Origin: Talpa occidentalis
Lineage: Eukaryota; Chordata; Mammalia; Eulipotyphla; Talpidae
DNA: 64,000 nucleotides
Reading direction: 5' to 3'
NCBI RefSeq assembly: GCF_014898055.3
Contig: NW_023604861.1
Coordinates: forward strand, 100,938,083-101,002,082
The position numbers and the translations under genes were made by a program. Positions 35,904-49,547 of the stretch are shown here, in pieces. Every line of letters starts with the position of its first letter. Positions within the stretch are counted from its first letter, which is position 1. The notes below the pieces were generated by a model that saw only the letters and a program-made list of their open reading frames with translations, did no database searches and was not told the DNA's origin.

Positions 35904-38900
35904 CGGGAGAAAGAAAAGAGAACAACCACACACGAAAAAATTAAAGACTAAAGCTCATTCTAACAGCCGCCTAAGTGCAGAAGTCTGGTTCATGGACAAA
36001 TGGTGATGATAAGAACATGGATCAGATAAAGGCAGCCTAATCAAGCTGGAGGAGCTCAGCTGTCTCATAATTACATTCTTCAGGAGGAAAAATATATTTG
36101 ATACAAGTTCCAACCAGTACTAGACCTCTCTGCCTGGTAAGTGAAAAAGGAAATATCTAAACAACTCTGACAAGAGAAGACAGAAATTAATCTTAAGGCA
36201 GACACTAATTACAGTGATGTGTAAATAGAAATTATGAGTGTATTTCCTCTTATGACACAGCCTCAATGTTCTATGTGAATGTTCCCATTTTCTTTCTTTC
36301 CTTTTGCATGCTTGTGTTTCTGTAGTGATTCTTTCATTAACTAGCTCCCTAAAGAGCTGTTAAAACTCTATGCTGCTGTGGTTTTCACAGTTATGAGCCT
36401 TCTTCTGATCTCTGTTAATCAGTCAAGTCGTCAAACTACTACTGAATCAATTCTTCCTTCTGATATATTTGACACTATCACTCCTTCTAACTATGAAAAA
36501 TGTGCTAGGCGGAAACAGTGCAGGCAACGAAGGGAGAGAACGGAAATTGAATTATAGTGTGTCATCAAGGAACTCAGTCTTTTTCTAAAGAAAATTAATA
36601 TCTATTCTCCCGAAATACAATTATGAAGTGACCAGGCACCTAATAACTAGGACTGAGTAAGAAACAGTAGTCCTTCCCCCTAATTAGGAGAAAATAAAAG
36701 AACATATTCAATGAATAATAAGGAAGTGTCCTGTGTAGTGAAGGAAAAAAAAATGCTTGTTTTTTCAACTCACTACATAAAGAAATCTAGCCTCAGTGTA
36801 GACAACAGAATTAATACCATAACTGTAAGGAGCTGGTGTGTCCCTCAAAATAAACACTGCCTTCATTTCCTAGCTGAAGCATTTAATTCGAGTGACCTTG
36901 TCATCATTTTGCTTTGAGCTAACACTTGGTCTAATGGACACAGAGCTGAGGAGAGAGCCAGGACAATCACCTGCTAACCATAATTCTCTCCTCACCACCA
37001 GCCAAGTGCTACTGGAAAAGTCACACATCTCTGCAACCCAGTATCTTCATTGTAAAACAGGGATGCTTCATGGTGTTAAAAAGTTTAAACACAAAGATAA
37101 TCTATAAACAGACTTTGAAATAGCTTTAGGTGCCCAAAATCCAATGTATTGCTATTAAGATGTTGCTAATAAAAAAATCTAGTTAAAAGAAACTCATGAA
37201 AACAATGAGTTTTGTTTTTTTATTTTTCAGCTGACCTGCTATCTTGAGTAAAAGAGATTATTTGTGTCATGTTGCTGTAGAAGGCACAAATAAAATAATC
37301 ATAAAATAAATATTGCTTATCTCCCTAGTTATACTCTTGTGGCCAGAATATATTTTGAATTTCACTAAGAGGGGAAGCTAAACACGCTTCCGGCAAGGCT
37401 GTGAGTGCACCTAAGGCATTTCATTTAAATTTAAGATTAGGAAATGTTAAAATACCCAGAACATGTAGGCTATTAGCATTTTAATTCATTCTTAGTACAT
37501 TACCTGCAGTTATTAGATTTGGGAGTCTAACCAGTGACCTTCATAGACAGAAAGTCTGAAGCCACAGTTTTACCACCTGAGAGGCTCACTGTTCCAACAT
37601 CACAACCATTAAGAATTCTCTGGAGTGGCTGTGGTTACAGTAACCAGCATCATGGAGGCATGAGAAGCAAATGGCACTTATTCCCAGAACCAGGCTTCAA
37701 GTTCAAAGGAGAGGACATGATAGTTCACCCCTGCTTATGGACATTTGCAGTATGCTATCCTAGCTTTCATGAACATTCCATGGGCTTCAAATAGAGATTT
37801 CTCTGAGGATACAAGGCTCATGCTGTGGACAGGCATGGAGTAGGCTTTAACCAAGTAAAGAATTCCAGTTTTACTATGAACTTTCTAACTTCTGGAACAA
37901 TACCAGTATCTCAATCATAAGAATAAGCATGTGTTGCATGCGCTGTACTTTTACCCTCTCTAGCACATTCTGCCATCTGTTAGCACCAAACACAGAAATA
38001 CATGCAAAGAGACTTCCACAGACATGCTGCCCCAGCCAGGTCAATCAACCCAACACACAGTGGTATGATCAACAAAAGAGGCCTTATGTAACATGGAGCA
38101 GGTAGGTGGTCATTTAGGATGATTTCTGGGCTTCTGAGAAGGTCCCCATGCCCAAAATAATACCTCCTGCATCTGCTGGCTGACGACTGAAATTCCACAA
38201 CTAGGGAGTCATTCCTCTGGTTTAAGATGTCTTCACCCCTGTAAGAAATGTAGACACCACAGAAGGGAAAACACTTTAAACCTCATCAATTCTTGGTATC
38301 TTAGCATGCATGAGTTTGTCAGCATTTTCCCCGAAGATCCAGGGGCAAAGGTACAGGGATATCAAGTTCGAAAAGGGGTCCTAATAGGAGGCATGATGCA
38401 AAAGGGAGAAACAATGTGGAGTGCAGCTATGAAATTTTCAAACTATTTTGTAATGCAGTTTAGATGTTTAAGACAAAGGCATTAGTATAAAAGCCAAGAT
38501 CAACTAAGCAGATCTCAGTCTCACTACACTTCCAGGGGAAGGGAGTAAGTAAGAGTCACTTCCTAATTTGAGAACATTGAAGACAGAGGAATTGATACTC
38601 CTCTTTAACCAAACCTGCCTCATTCCCAACTCCTTTAAGCTTAAGATAACCAAAAGCATTCCTAGATGCAGACCACTGTCAGTTAAAGTTCTCTAATGAG
38701 GTTTTGTCTCCATTCCCAGCCTATGGCTTCTAACACTAAGAAGGATTGAGCATCCTCAGAACCCTCCACATAATCTACTAACAGACATGCACAGCTATCT
38801 TTATGGTACTGCCAAAATGCTTGCACCTTGCAATATGTGCACACGATCAGAAAAAACCAGATGACCAAAATGATAATCATCCTCCTCCAGAAGACAGCAA

Positions 38901-40118
38901 AGGAATCCAGAAAGAAAGGCAATACATCTTGGATTCCTTCCCTTTGGTTTCTCTTTTCCTCCTTAGTTGGGCAGGTTTGTAGAGTCCACTGAGTATTCAG
39001 TTCTTCCTAATAGTAACTCACCCACCTCTTATCCTTGTCCTGTCCAGAACCCAGCATATCATGTCAGGCCTAGGAGGGGAAAATGGCATCTGCTTAAAGC
39101 AAATGTCACTGTAAGAGAAAGTCTAAACTTGCCATTTCCATCTCTCCCTAAGCATCTGAACTATTATCTCATCTACAAACAGAAATTTTTTCATTCAAAA
39201 AGACAGTCTCTACTCCACAGTGAGTTCACCATTCCGCTAGCTATAAGTGAAATGTGTGCAGGTACCCACAATTCTAAGAGTGCCTTTCTCTTGATCTCTT
39301 ACCATTAAGACTTGACTCTTTTTTCCTCCTCTGCCATTCAAACAATATGAGGACCAACCATATCATTTGCTTTAGAAGCAAAGGATCCTTACCCTGGCAT
39401 CCTGCAAGTCAGGTCAGCTTCCCAAAGTCTGGCTAACTAAAATTGTAGTGAATTCAGATTCCTGGTCTCCTAAAATGAATTAAATTCAGTAAGAGCCTCC
39501 TGTCACAAGCTATATTTCTTTGTTACTAGCAGATGGTAAAATCTCTATCATCTGTGAAGTTTTTCCTTATTTCGTGAAAATTACAAGAATCACACTCCTT
39601 AAATGTATGTCACCAAATGTATTTATTTAGTTTGCAGAAAGTAGACAGCCAACTGCTACAATATATTATTTATTGTATATGCATAACATTCCCAGAAAAT
39701 GAAATTTCTTAATCAACTCCTTTTTAAAAAAACATTTTGAAGAAAAAACCCAGCAAGTGAAAAACAGAAAGAAAACATTTCTGATCAATTCCTATTTACT
39801 TGTTTTTGATCTATAAATTGAGGTATCTTGTAGAACTCAGACCAATTCAATTGTGCTGGGTATGCATGAATAGATGTCTAAACATGAAATTATCATTCCC
39901 ACAATTAATTTCATCCTTGATGATAGGGTAACAGCAGGAAACTAAATAATAGTAAACCTTTGAACCTCATGGCTTCTTCCTTCTACTAAGCTCAAAAGAT
40001 TTCACATATATGTCCCTTAATTATCTTTACAATTTTTCAAAAAGACAAGTCTGGTGGATATTATCTCTAGGTTAACTTTTTAAAGATCCAAGGAACTTAG
40101 TTTTTGAGTTTGATCATT
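35904..40118. other. Unassigned intronic sequence upstream of the 121-nt AFF3 exon
   Basis: Mostly unique sequence without SINE or L1. ORFs of up to 113 codons show no family resemblance and no AFF3 exon was found. Confidence 0.55.
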
Positions 40119-40131
40119 AAAACATCATAAA

Positions 40132-40419
40132 GGGCCTCCCTGGTGGTGCAAGGAGTTAAGACACAAAACTATGAAGCTATCCCCAGCCACTGCAGCATGA
40201 GTACAATATTCAGCCAGGGAGGTGACTGACAAGGTGCAACAGACCTCTCCTGACTCACCCACTTCTCCCCTTAGCAGTGTACTTCAGTAGTTGTGCCTGT
40301 TCTGCTCCCCACTCTGTCTCTGGTGAATCCTCTCACCACCACCTCCCCCCACCAACCCCCCCCCCACACACCTCTGGCCTATACCACAGTTCTTGTATGC
40401 ATAAATAAATCTTTTTAAA
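40132..40419 (+). mobile_element. tRNA-derived SINE, subfamily B, diverged
   Basis: Plus orientation with a damaged B box and an internal C/A-rich expansion near 40338-40372. Flanks AAACATCATAAAG and AAATATCATGAAG are a two-mismatch TSD, so this is an older copy. Confidence 0.88.
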
Positions 40420-40779
40420 AAATATCATGAAGACATCACGCAGAAAAAAAACAGCCCTGTCCAAAGTACTTCTTTCGTCATGCTTACCCAGGCAAGAACT
40501 ATTCACAAGCCAAGAGCAGACCACTTCTAAACTCTGATGTCTACACAGTCAGTGTTAATAAATATTGAACGTGAGCCCCACAGAAGCAAAAGGGACAAAT
40601 GAAACAGAGAGAACTCCAAGAAGCCTGGGTTGTTATAGTTATTTTATGCTCCAAGACAACAAAAAGACAAAAATTGTGTAAAAGTCTTTGTCTACAACAT
40701 AGACACAGAAAGGATATTTCCATGTAATATAGATAGAAGAGTAGAAAAGAGGACAGATGAGTAAAGAAATCACAGATTC

Positions 40780-41076
40780 CGGGCCTCCCCGGTGGTGCAG
40801 CGGTTGAGCGCTATGTTGCAAAACTGCCCGCAGCCTCTGCAGCGCTGGTTCGATCCCCGGCTGCTCCCCGGCCACCGGAGGAGGGTCCCACATGGCAAGC
40901 AGACCTCTCCTGCAGCCCACTGCTCCCCTCAGCAGTGTACTTCGGTCCTTCTGCCTACTCTGCTCCCCGCTCTGGCTCTGGTGAATTCTCTCACCCTCCC
41001 GCGCTTCTGACTGTACCCAGTGCTTGTATAAATAAATAAACAAAAAAAAACAAGAGTTCTCCTTAAAAAAAAAAAA
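40780..41076 (+). mobile_element. tRNA-derived SINE, subfamily A
   Basis: Plus orientation with the CCGGCCACCGGAGGAGGG block and GACTGTACCCAGTGCTTG tail region. Flanks AAATCACAGATTC (40767-40779) and AAATTACAGATTC (41077-41089) differ at one base. Confidence 0.92.
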
Positions 41077-41614
41077 AAATTACAGATTCTAAAGGCAGCC
41101 AGCTAGGGTTAATGGTATCACCATTTTCATCATAATCTACCCACTAATCAAGCTGCTCCAATCTCTGCTCAAGTTGCCCTCTTGGAGGGACAAGTACAGG
41201 AGCTATTGCAGCCCACTCCCCAAGCTGTGCATCAGGTTTGACCCACAGACCCAGCTGCCCAGGAGAGACTACTTCCCTCTCCTGCATTGATCCACATGTA
41301 TTCCATTTAAATCTGAACACTGCAACAAATGCATTTCCAGTAGAAGAGATTTCCAGCCAAGGGTATATATACTTAATTGCACCCCTTGACTAGAATCATC
41401 AAAGCATTTTATTCCCTTAAAAAAATCTGAAAAACCATTATCCTACCCACTGAAGTGTCTCCATAGCTGGAGTCTAGAAAATAAATGAATTCAAGGGAAA
41501 GAAAGTGAACAATCTCTGACCTATTGAAGAAAGTTTCCTATCATATTCTCCATGTTTCAAAAATATTGTCCTCCTACAATTCACTTTAGTCCAAAGGAAT
41601 TTCCTGAATCCCTC

Positions 41615-41890
41615 CTGAAAGTTATCATGTTAAGTGCTGGGGAAACAAATAGAGCTGAGAGTGCTCTCTCCTGCTGCTGACAAGCTAACAGTCTAGGAAA
41701 CAAGGGGAAAAGGAGGAAGGGGCCCACACCAAGCAAAGAACATTGACATCATGTGGGCAAGAAGAAGGGTCATGGGGAACCTGACTGCTTCCTGCAAGAG
41801 ATCAGTTTTGAACTGGGTATTGAGAAAAGGAGAGGCGGCGAGGCAGGGGAAGTAGAAGAGCTTACAGTGCAAGATACATAAACTACTATT
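41615..41890 (-). mobile_element. L2 3'-end fragment, antisense
   Basis: TAAGTGCTGGGGAAACAAAT, GACAAGCTAACAGTCTAGGA and TTTTGAACTGGGTATTGAGA follow the reversed L2 3' region. The minus-strand ORF here is not a gene. Confidence 0.6.
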
Positions 41891-43209
41891 ACATGGCCTC
41901 TGAGAGTATTTGGAGGTGACCCTTCCCTTCCTCATATCATCCTACTTCATATCAAACTTTAAATGTTTAACGTTTCATACCTTTTTTCTACTGCTAACCT
42001 GTCATTGCTACCTCACCCTAAATAAGTCTAACTGATCCCTTCCTGAAAGCAGGTCTGATACGGAGGGAATAAATGGAGGATCCAGGGAGAACAAAGAGGC
42101 ACCCATCCTTTCTTTAGAGTTCACGTCAGGATTAGCCTAGACTAACTTGATCTCAAAGGAGATTTTTTTCAGTCACGACACAATTATAGTCCTAGGACGA
42201 CATGCTAATCTATGCCTAGGGTATGGACTGGCAGCCACAAAGGCAAATAGGAAGAAGAAGAGCTCTAAGAGGAGAAGAGTATTTTACAGAAACTCCCCTG
42301 TTCTCTACACGTACAATATCAGCTACTGTATATAATTAAAGAAACAAACACTCCAAAATTATAACAATTGCTTTAAATTTAATGAGTCAAAGTAATAACA
42401 TCTCATTATTTATAAAGTAAATGATAAAAGAGCAGTAATTCTTTCTTGGAGAAAAACAAGGCTGTTGAAGTCTATTTTCAAATGTTCTCCTTAGTTTATA
42501 GACAGAGACGGGTGAAAGTTTATAGACAAAGTGGCCTGAAAGGCAGAAAGGTATTCATGGAATAAGTAGGTGACAGAAGCAACTGAAGCTGAGAGAAGAT
42601 GGGGCTGGGTCAGTTTGTTAAAGAGGCAGGGATCTGCCCAACTGGAGACACAAATTGTTGTAACTGTGGTGGTAGTGATGGTGGTGGTGAGGGTAGAGGG
42701 GGAGGTAATAGTGATGAAAGACCTGTTGAGGAATGAGAACTGGTCAGCAGTGCCTATAACTAACCCTTAAATCCATTACTATGCTCCTGCTTATTTATAC
42801 TGGGCTTTTCTATTGAGTCAAGTAATTTGAGTTCCCATACTTGTTCACTCTATTTTCCCCCCACCCTCTCCCCAACAGCATTCACCACTGGCTCATCATC
42901 AGCATTCCAAGTGTGACCCTGAGGGATTACTCCTACCATGGGCAGCTCAAATGGTCAGTCCAACCTTTCGCTTGTTTGGCTGACTACCAAGATTGCACCA
43001 ATCTTAATCTTGACACTCTCTTTTGAGAGTATTTATGATCTCTGCTATAGGATTGCCAGTCTGTTCTACAGCAGGCATAGAATTGAGGTTGGTATGTGCT
43101 ATAATCATTTCACCCGTAGATAAATTTAGTCCACAAAAATTCCAAAGGAAAATAGCCTTTTTAGAGGACCAATGCCTCTTCCAAGCCCCATCAGGTTCAT
43201 ATTAAATTT

Positions 43210-43445
43210 TGCTAATAACAACAACTATGCTTTATTACTACATGGCGGCCATTACACAAAGCACTTTATATGCATTATTTCACTGAATAGTCTTTGAAAT
43301 CCCAAGAGACATTATCCCCATTTGCCAGTGAAGTAATAAGAGGCTCTGAGGTTAACTAACTTGTCCAAGTCACAGCCAGCGAGCAGCAATGCTGGGGTCT
43401 GAAGCCAGGCAGTCTGGCACCAGAGACAGAATTCTCACACTCTGT
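43210..43445 (-). mobile_element. MIR, antisense, near full length
   Basis: GCACTTTATATGCATTATTT, CATTATCCCCATTTGCCAG, GGTTAACTAACTTGTCCAAG, CACAGCCAGCGAGCAGCAAT and CCAGGCAGTCTGGCACCAGA match the reversed MIR core and tRNA-related head in order. Confidence 0.85.
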
Positions 43446-44789
43446 TCCCCTGGCTCCCTGGGGAGCTTGTTCACTGACAGGCTTTGACAAATGGTTCTTC
43501 CATCCTTTGTTAGTAAGTGCCAGGCAGAGGGTGTTAATTTTCAGATCATGACAATTTCAGTTCATACTTCTAAGATCTGCTAAACCTCTTCAGTTGATAT
43601 ATAGTAAAAATTCTTCTAAAAACTATAAAATATAACTGGGATAAACAATTTGAATGAGTCAGCACTAGCAATTAACTAATACTCCAGCCCCTGAATTCTA
43701 TACTGTGAATTCCTTAAGAATTATGAAATATCAGAGTAAGCACACTTTATGATAGAACAAGCAGACAAGTTGCTTCTGCAACATGGTACTGGGCATTTAT
43801 CAGTTCTTTACTGATCATTTACTGATTCCCAACTCCATTTCTTACTCAGTGAAAATGATGACTGTTTCAAATCTCTCTCGTAAATATACTCCAGTGAGTT
43901 TTTAGAGAGATGACAGATAAATGACAGCTTTGCATTTCCAAGGGTTAAATGCTTCTCCTGAGGGATCCTAAGTCTTGGTGTCATGAGAACAAGTGTCAAG
44001 TTCTAATGGAATTGTTCCATGATAAATACACCACCTGGCTGTGTGACAAGCAGCTTTCAAAGAGCCTTTCCACATAGTATAAACAGCAGAAGTTAATTTG
44101 AGTTTCTTAACAGGACCTTTTTCCTTCACAATATAAAAGTGCCTTGGGATGAAGCAATTACTCTGATTTACCATCTTCTCCTTGGTAGAATATAAAGATG
44201 CAGCAGAGCCTCACAAAAGCAGTAACTTAACCAAATGAGACCCACCTGCAAAGTTCCTACTATGCTATTTCAAAGAGCTCACTCCCAGGTGGGGGCACAG
44301 AGGTGGCATCAATCACAGGTCCCATCATGAGAAGGATGCTTACTCCCAGGGCTTTGTATGTGAGAGCCAATAAACTGCTTTTCCTCCACCGAATGCTCAG
44401 TAGAATTTCATTTTCACTTTATAGCATCAGTTTCTAAACTTCAACTCAGGAATCTTAAAACCACATACAGGAAGGGTCCTGTTTCATAGTGTGTCTATAT
44501 TTCAACCATGATGCCCTTCCAAACAACCCCTGTGTGACCCCTTTGGCTTATGGGCATGGTGCCTCAAGTCCAAGGGCAAAAGGGGGGTCAAGTCCTCTCA
44601 TCTAATGCCTTGACATTTCAGTTGGGTCAGGCTCCTGGAAACAGAAAGCCTGAGACTCTGACGTCAGCCATTAATGAAAGCTTATGTTCTTCCTGAATCC
44701 AACTTCTTACCTTCTTTTCCTCCCTGAACCACTACTGAGATATGCACTGTTTGAAATGGGATTTCTGAAAAGGAGTAAGAATCAACCTT

Positions 44790-45086
44790 GGGCCTCCCCG
44801 GTGGCGCAGCGGTTGAGCGCTGGGTTGCGAAGCTGCCCCCAGCCTCTGCAGCGCCAGTTTGATCCCCGGCTGCTCCCCGGCCCCGGAGGAGGGTCCCACA
44901 TGGTGCGTAGACCTCTCCTGCCGCCCGCTGCTCCCCTCAGCAGTGTACTTTGGTCCTTCTGCCTGCTCTGCTCCCCGCTCTGGTGAATTCTCTCACCCTC
45001 CTGCGCTTCTGACTGTACCCAGTGCTTGTATAAATAAATAAAAATAAATCTTTTTTTAAAAAAAGTACTAGGCAATATTAAAAAAA
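44790..45086 (+). mobile_element. tRNA-derived SINE, subfamily A, with unusual 3' tail
   Basis: Plus orientation, near-consensus head (GGCCTCCCCGGTGGCGCAGC). The tail has an extra AAATAA repeat and a non-A insert (GTACTAGGCAATATT) before a second A run. The flanks AAGAATCAACCT and AAGAGTCAACCT show that the insert belongs to the retroposed unit. Confidence 0.9.
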
Positions 45087-45589
45087 AAGAGTCAACCTGG
45101 GTTACTGCTACCTATTGAACTGAAGTAATTTACCCATGAGTTACATACAGAACTAGCCAGAGGCTAGAATGAAAACAAATAGCTAACTTTGCAGAAAGGA
45201 GAATTAAAAGCACATGTATGTCCTCAAGTAGCTTCTGACACAGATGAAAATTACTATAATAGACTTCTTAATTTATCTGAGAGGGAAAGAGGTTGTGTTT
45301 TAAAAATCAGAATAACATGTTTTGGATAGCTTAATAACTTGGCTAGAAGTCTTGGTGAGTAAAGATGGCAGGAAAGAGGGAAAACAAGATGATGAAAATC
45401 CTTACTATCTGACTCCTCAGAGAGGACAGTGCCCCAGTGATCACAGGAAAGATGGACTGGGTATGAGACCAGGAGCTGAGCTCCTCAGTCACAGGAAAAC
45501 AGAAGCCCGTGGGCAGACGTTATCAACTTCCCCTCTTCCAACCTTTCTCACCTTTCCTGTACCTCAGGCCTTGACACCCTTTCCTCCTC

Positions 45590-46995
45590 CCAGACTAACT
45601 CTGCCATCTGGGCTCTGAAGTCTATTTTCCCTATCCCATCCTCCACCTTCACACTTAGTCTCCACTGGCTTTTACTCTGCTATTCTGGCTCACACTCTTT
45701 ATCAACCAAGCTTTCTGCAGAATCATCTCCACCGTCTCTTCTAATTCCTAGGTTTCCTAAACCCATGTGAGTAGTTCTACTGTTCACAGCAAGGTCACGA
45801 CCACCTCACTAGGCAAACAGTAGATTCTTCTCACCCTCAAGCTCCCACATGGTTAAGATTGCTTTTTGAGCAGCTTTATTTCCTAGGTTCTGTGGTTATT
45901 TACATTCATTGTTCACCTCCTGCCTCTTGGGCTATTCGTGAGTTTGCTTTGCACATTTTTCTTCCTTGGACATTACTTTAAAAACTGTTGTCACTCAGGG
46001 TTCTGTTCAGGACCTCATGTCCAGGTACATGAGGAAGGGTCTCGTCTTACATGACAACATTCTTGGGTGATGTTCTTTATTCTTTGCCTTTGGGTGCCAT
46101 TTTTTATATTGATGACATGTGCAATCCAAGACTCACCCAACTATCTCTTGCAAGTTCAAGGCCCAGATATCCATCTATTTCCTTGGCTTCCAACAGCTCA
46201 GTAAGTCTACATGTAGCTCATCACCACCCTCTGACTCTAGCCTCTGCCTCCACTTCTGTTGCCTGTATGTCAGGATGGCAACACAACCCGGCTAGTTGCT
46301 CAGGTCAGAATCATGGGTATTATTTTTATTCTGCCATTTCCCATACCACTTCCCTTACTACCCAGTCAATCCCCCAGTTCTTTTGACATCATTCAAATTT
46401 GTCTAACTCTCTCCTCCACTGCCAGCTCCTCAACAGACCATCATCTCTTCACTCCCAGACCCCTCAAGTGCCTCTCAAAAAGTTTCTCACTAATCTTCCT
46501 ATGCCAGTGCAATTGCTCCTCCATAGTAAAGCCAGGGTGGGCTTGATCATGTCACTGCTCTGGCTCCACCTTGCCCTTGGACAAATTCTAAAGGTAGCAA
46601 GCACGGGCCTGCAGTAACAGCACCTGCTCACCCCACCAATGTCAACCTTAAAGCCCCTCAAACTCTATATTGTGTCTTTTCTCTGAGTCCAGGCTTATGC
46701 TCTTCTCTGTGCCTTGGACACCTCCACTCTCCACTTGTCTACTTCCTCCTGACCTGCAACTGTCAGCTTATTAATGCTTCTCTCAGAAATATTCCATGCT
46801 ATCCTAAGGAGAGCCAAGGGCTTCATATCTACACAGAAACCTACTCTCTCCCACAAGTATATTTATTATACTAATTTTGTGAATACCCAAATATTCCATT
46901 AAATGGTTAAATCTACAAGAAAAATCCAATGTCTACATTCTGTGAAAGTGTATTCCCAATACCTAGAATGCTACCTAGCACAGAGTAGGCACTGA
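45590..46995 (+). mobile_element. Long L2 fragment
   Basis: An ordered match to L2: GGGTTCTGTTCAGGACCTCA, TATATTGATGACATGTGCAA (the YxDD-adjacent part of the reverse transcriptase), TTGATCATGTCACTGCTCTG, TCTTCTCTGTGCCTTGGACA and the 3' end CCTAGCACAGAGTAGGCACT before an A run. About 1.4 kb, one of the longest L2 relics here. The plus-strand ORFs of up to 111 codons within it are relic or chance frames. Confidence 0.75.
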
Positions 46996-47311
46996 AAAAA
47001 AAAAAAAAAAACTAACAAAAAACCCCCCACACACTAAAAATGCATGCTAAACAACTGTTTAATTTTTTCTTTTTCAAAACTGAGACTATACACCTATCAC
47101 AGTTGGAATAGAATAAAAATCCACTCAGATCCTAGGTCCTAAAAAGTTATTTATGGCTACAGAATAATGAGAGTCATTATAACAGTAATATCAAGCAACT
47201 GTGATGCTAAAAAGTTTATAAACAAAGTTTTATTATCTCTAAACAAACCTACTATGAATTCCTCATTTACATAAAACACAAAAATACAACAAATGAACAT
47301 GCAAATATGAA

Positions 47312-47600
47312 ATAAAATCCATGTGGAATAAACATTCTAATGTTCATTTAACAGGAAGGGGCCTTTCACTAATGAAAAGTTAGGAATTTGAATATGTAAA
47401 TAATTTATCTAAACAATAATTATTAGAATCAGATTATAATTCCAAATTCTACAAAGCTTTGGCTATTTAAAGATTCAAAATATAGTCTTACTCAAAAATA
47501 TTCAACTAGCAATATATGCAAAATGCCAGCTAGCCATGAAAACATGTCCATGACCCCCACTTTGATTCTTAAGACATCTCTTCCATGGTAAAAGCTCTGT
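47312..47600 (+). repeat. Local duplicated block, copy 1
   Basis: It matches 48686-48970 in order: GGCCTTTCACT, TAATTATTAGAAT, ATTATAATTC, CAAAGCTTTGG, AATATTCAACT, AAAATGCCAG, ATGTCCATG, CTTTGATTCTT. Diverged by substitutions and small indels; no coding content. It could be two copies of an unrecognised repeat family. Confidence 0.75.
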
Positions 47601-48685
47601 AGTCAATTAAGCTTGATTTAGAGGATGACATTAAGAATTACGAATTATTTGAACTCAACAATTCTATAATTCATCTGCGCTAGTGACACTAAAGATGATT
47701 AACTCTAAATATCCATATAACACAATGTCAGAAAACCAAGGGCTCTTCCTATAGCTGATGTATCATTCACAAGTTCTCAACTTCAATTAAACATGTAATA
47801 TATTATAAAAATATTTTATTTGATCCCTAGAACATTACCAATATTATATAATGAGGCTTCCAACACATGATGATAAATGCCACAGTTCTTTAAGAAATAT
47901 TTCAAAGAGGACACTCACTGAGTCTACTCTGACATGTTTGCTTAATGACTAATCACCCCTTCCTCCTCTTCTCTTTTCCTTTTCCCCCACTCCTTACTTT
48001 CTCTGCCATTTTTTGTTTCCTACATTCATCTATACACAACAGACTAAGTCCAAAGTCTCATGTATAATCACACTATATATTAAGATAAATGGATTAATGT
48101 AAAGAAAGCCTACAAAGAAGTCTCTTCTTCCTCAGAATGCTATGCACAGAACAAAAGACAGATAATCTAGAGCTCATGGGGTTGGCAGTTGAGGCACACA
48201 CAGAGGAGAGATGGGAAGAGACACCTCACTTCTCTTCTCACTCCTCAATTCTGCCAATTAAAAATGCAATTAGCCTTCTGTTGAGTTAGCAGGAGGATTC
48301 CATTCTGTGAGCTTCCATCTTGCTTTCCCAGCTTTCTGGGTTCTGAGGGGTCTCTCTCCATTGAACTTCAGAGCCCACACCTGCTCAGAATTAGCTGAGA
48401 ACAATGCCTGACTCACTGAAGGACCTCAATTATCATTCATGGACTGAACAGATCAATATGGATGGATATATGAATCACCAAATTTCCTTTTTCATTCAAC
48501 CTTTCATTTTACTGGCTACCCAGAAAGGATAAGCAATAAATAACATGAGTAGATTTGTCTAGCATTTCTAGTATAGAAACCATATGCTGTAATACACGGA
48601 GATCTTTCAGGTACATTTTGAAAAGCAGCAGCTTCCCAAGCAGCTGATAAAGTTATACGAAACATTTTCATAGTTGCTGGCACTT

Positions 48686-48970
48686 AAAATCTGTGTGGGA
48701 TAAACTTCTAATGCTCATTTTACAGAAAGAGGCCTTTCACTGATGAAAAAATAAGAATCTGAACATGTTAATAGTTTCTCTAATTAGTAATTATTAGAAT
48801 AGAATTATAATTCAAAGCTTTGGATATTTTATGTATGGAAATTTTTATTATTAAAAAATATTCAACTGGCAATCTATGAAAAATGCCAGTTAGATATGAA
48901 AAAATGTCCATGGCCCCAACCTTGATTCTTGAAGAAATCTCTCCCAGAAGTGTTATGTTGTCCTTTTGCA
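48686..48970 (+). repeat. Local duplicated block, copy 2
   Basis: The partner of 47312-47600 in the same orientation, about 1.37 kb away. Shared words include GGCCTTTCACT, TAATTATTAGAAT, CAAAGCTTTGG, AATATTCAACT and AAAATGCCAG. A short minus-strand ORF overlaps it by chance. Confidence 0.75.
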
Positions 48971-49538
48971 ATTAAAAATATAATTACATTAATTGAAGAC
49001 ACTATAAAATTCAATACAAAACATACTAGAAAATGACTGAACATGAAACTCCCTTGAAAAAGAAAAAAAATGATTCTGAATCAACTGAGAATTACAGGAG
49101 AAAACAGACAGCAAAGGTTCTCATTGAACAAAAAGAATGAAGAAATCCAGGTAAAGCTCAGTCACATACACTCCCTGCCCTCATCTCAACAAGGTTATAA
49201 AACCAGTCCATTCATTGATCCATGATTGTATAAAGTAAATGAAGTCACGAACTCAGAAGTCTTTGAAAATGTTAAAGTGCTCTGTCAAGGTGAAGTATTA
49301 ATACCAGGACGGAGGAGACCAAAATATCCAGAGTGCAGAAAGAAGTACCACTCCTTATCAATCTTAGGTGGGTGTCCTGAAAAGGTCATCATTAAATATT
49401 GACTTTGACCTAGGGATTTCCTATTTAGAAACATGGTGTTCCCACTGAGGATTTCACTGCAACATCATTTGAATTTCAGAACAAATCTAAACCAATTAAG
49501 TATCATTCTTAGGAAACTATATTCTACCCTACACACAA

Positions 49539-49547
49539 GCGTGCGTG

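Larger units (their letters stand above)
41090..44776. other. Unassigned intronic sequence
   Basis: Apart from the L2 (41615-41890) and MIR (43210-43445) pieces and a GTG/GGT-rich patch at 42660-42712, nothing identifiable. Confidence 0.55.

Noticed and set aside
45322..46617. Cluster of plus-strand ORFs near 45.3-46.6 kb
   Set aside because: Mostly an L2 relic; the first frame ahead of it has no family resemblance.
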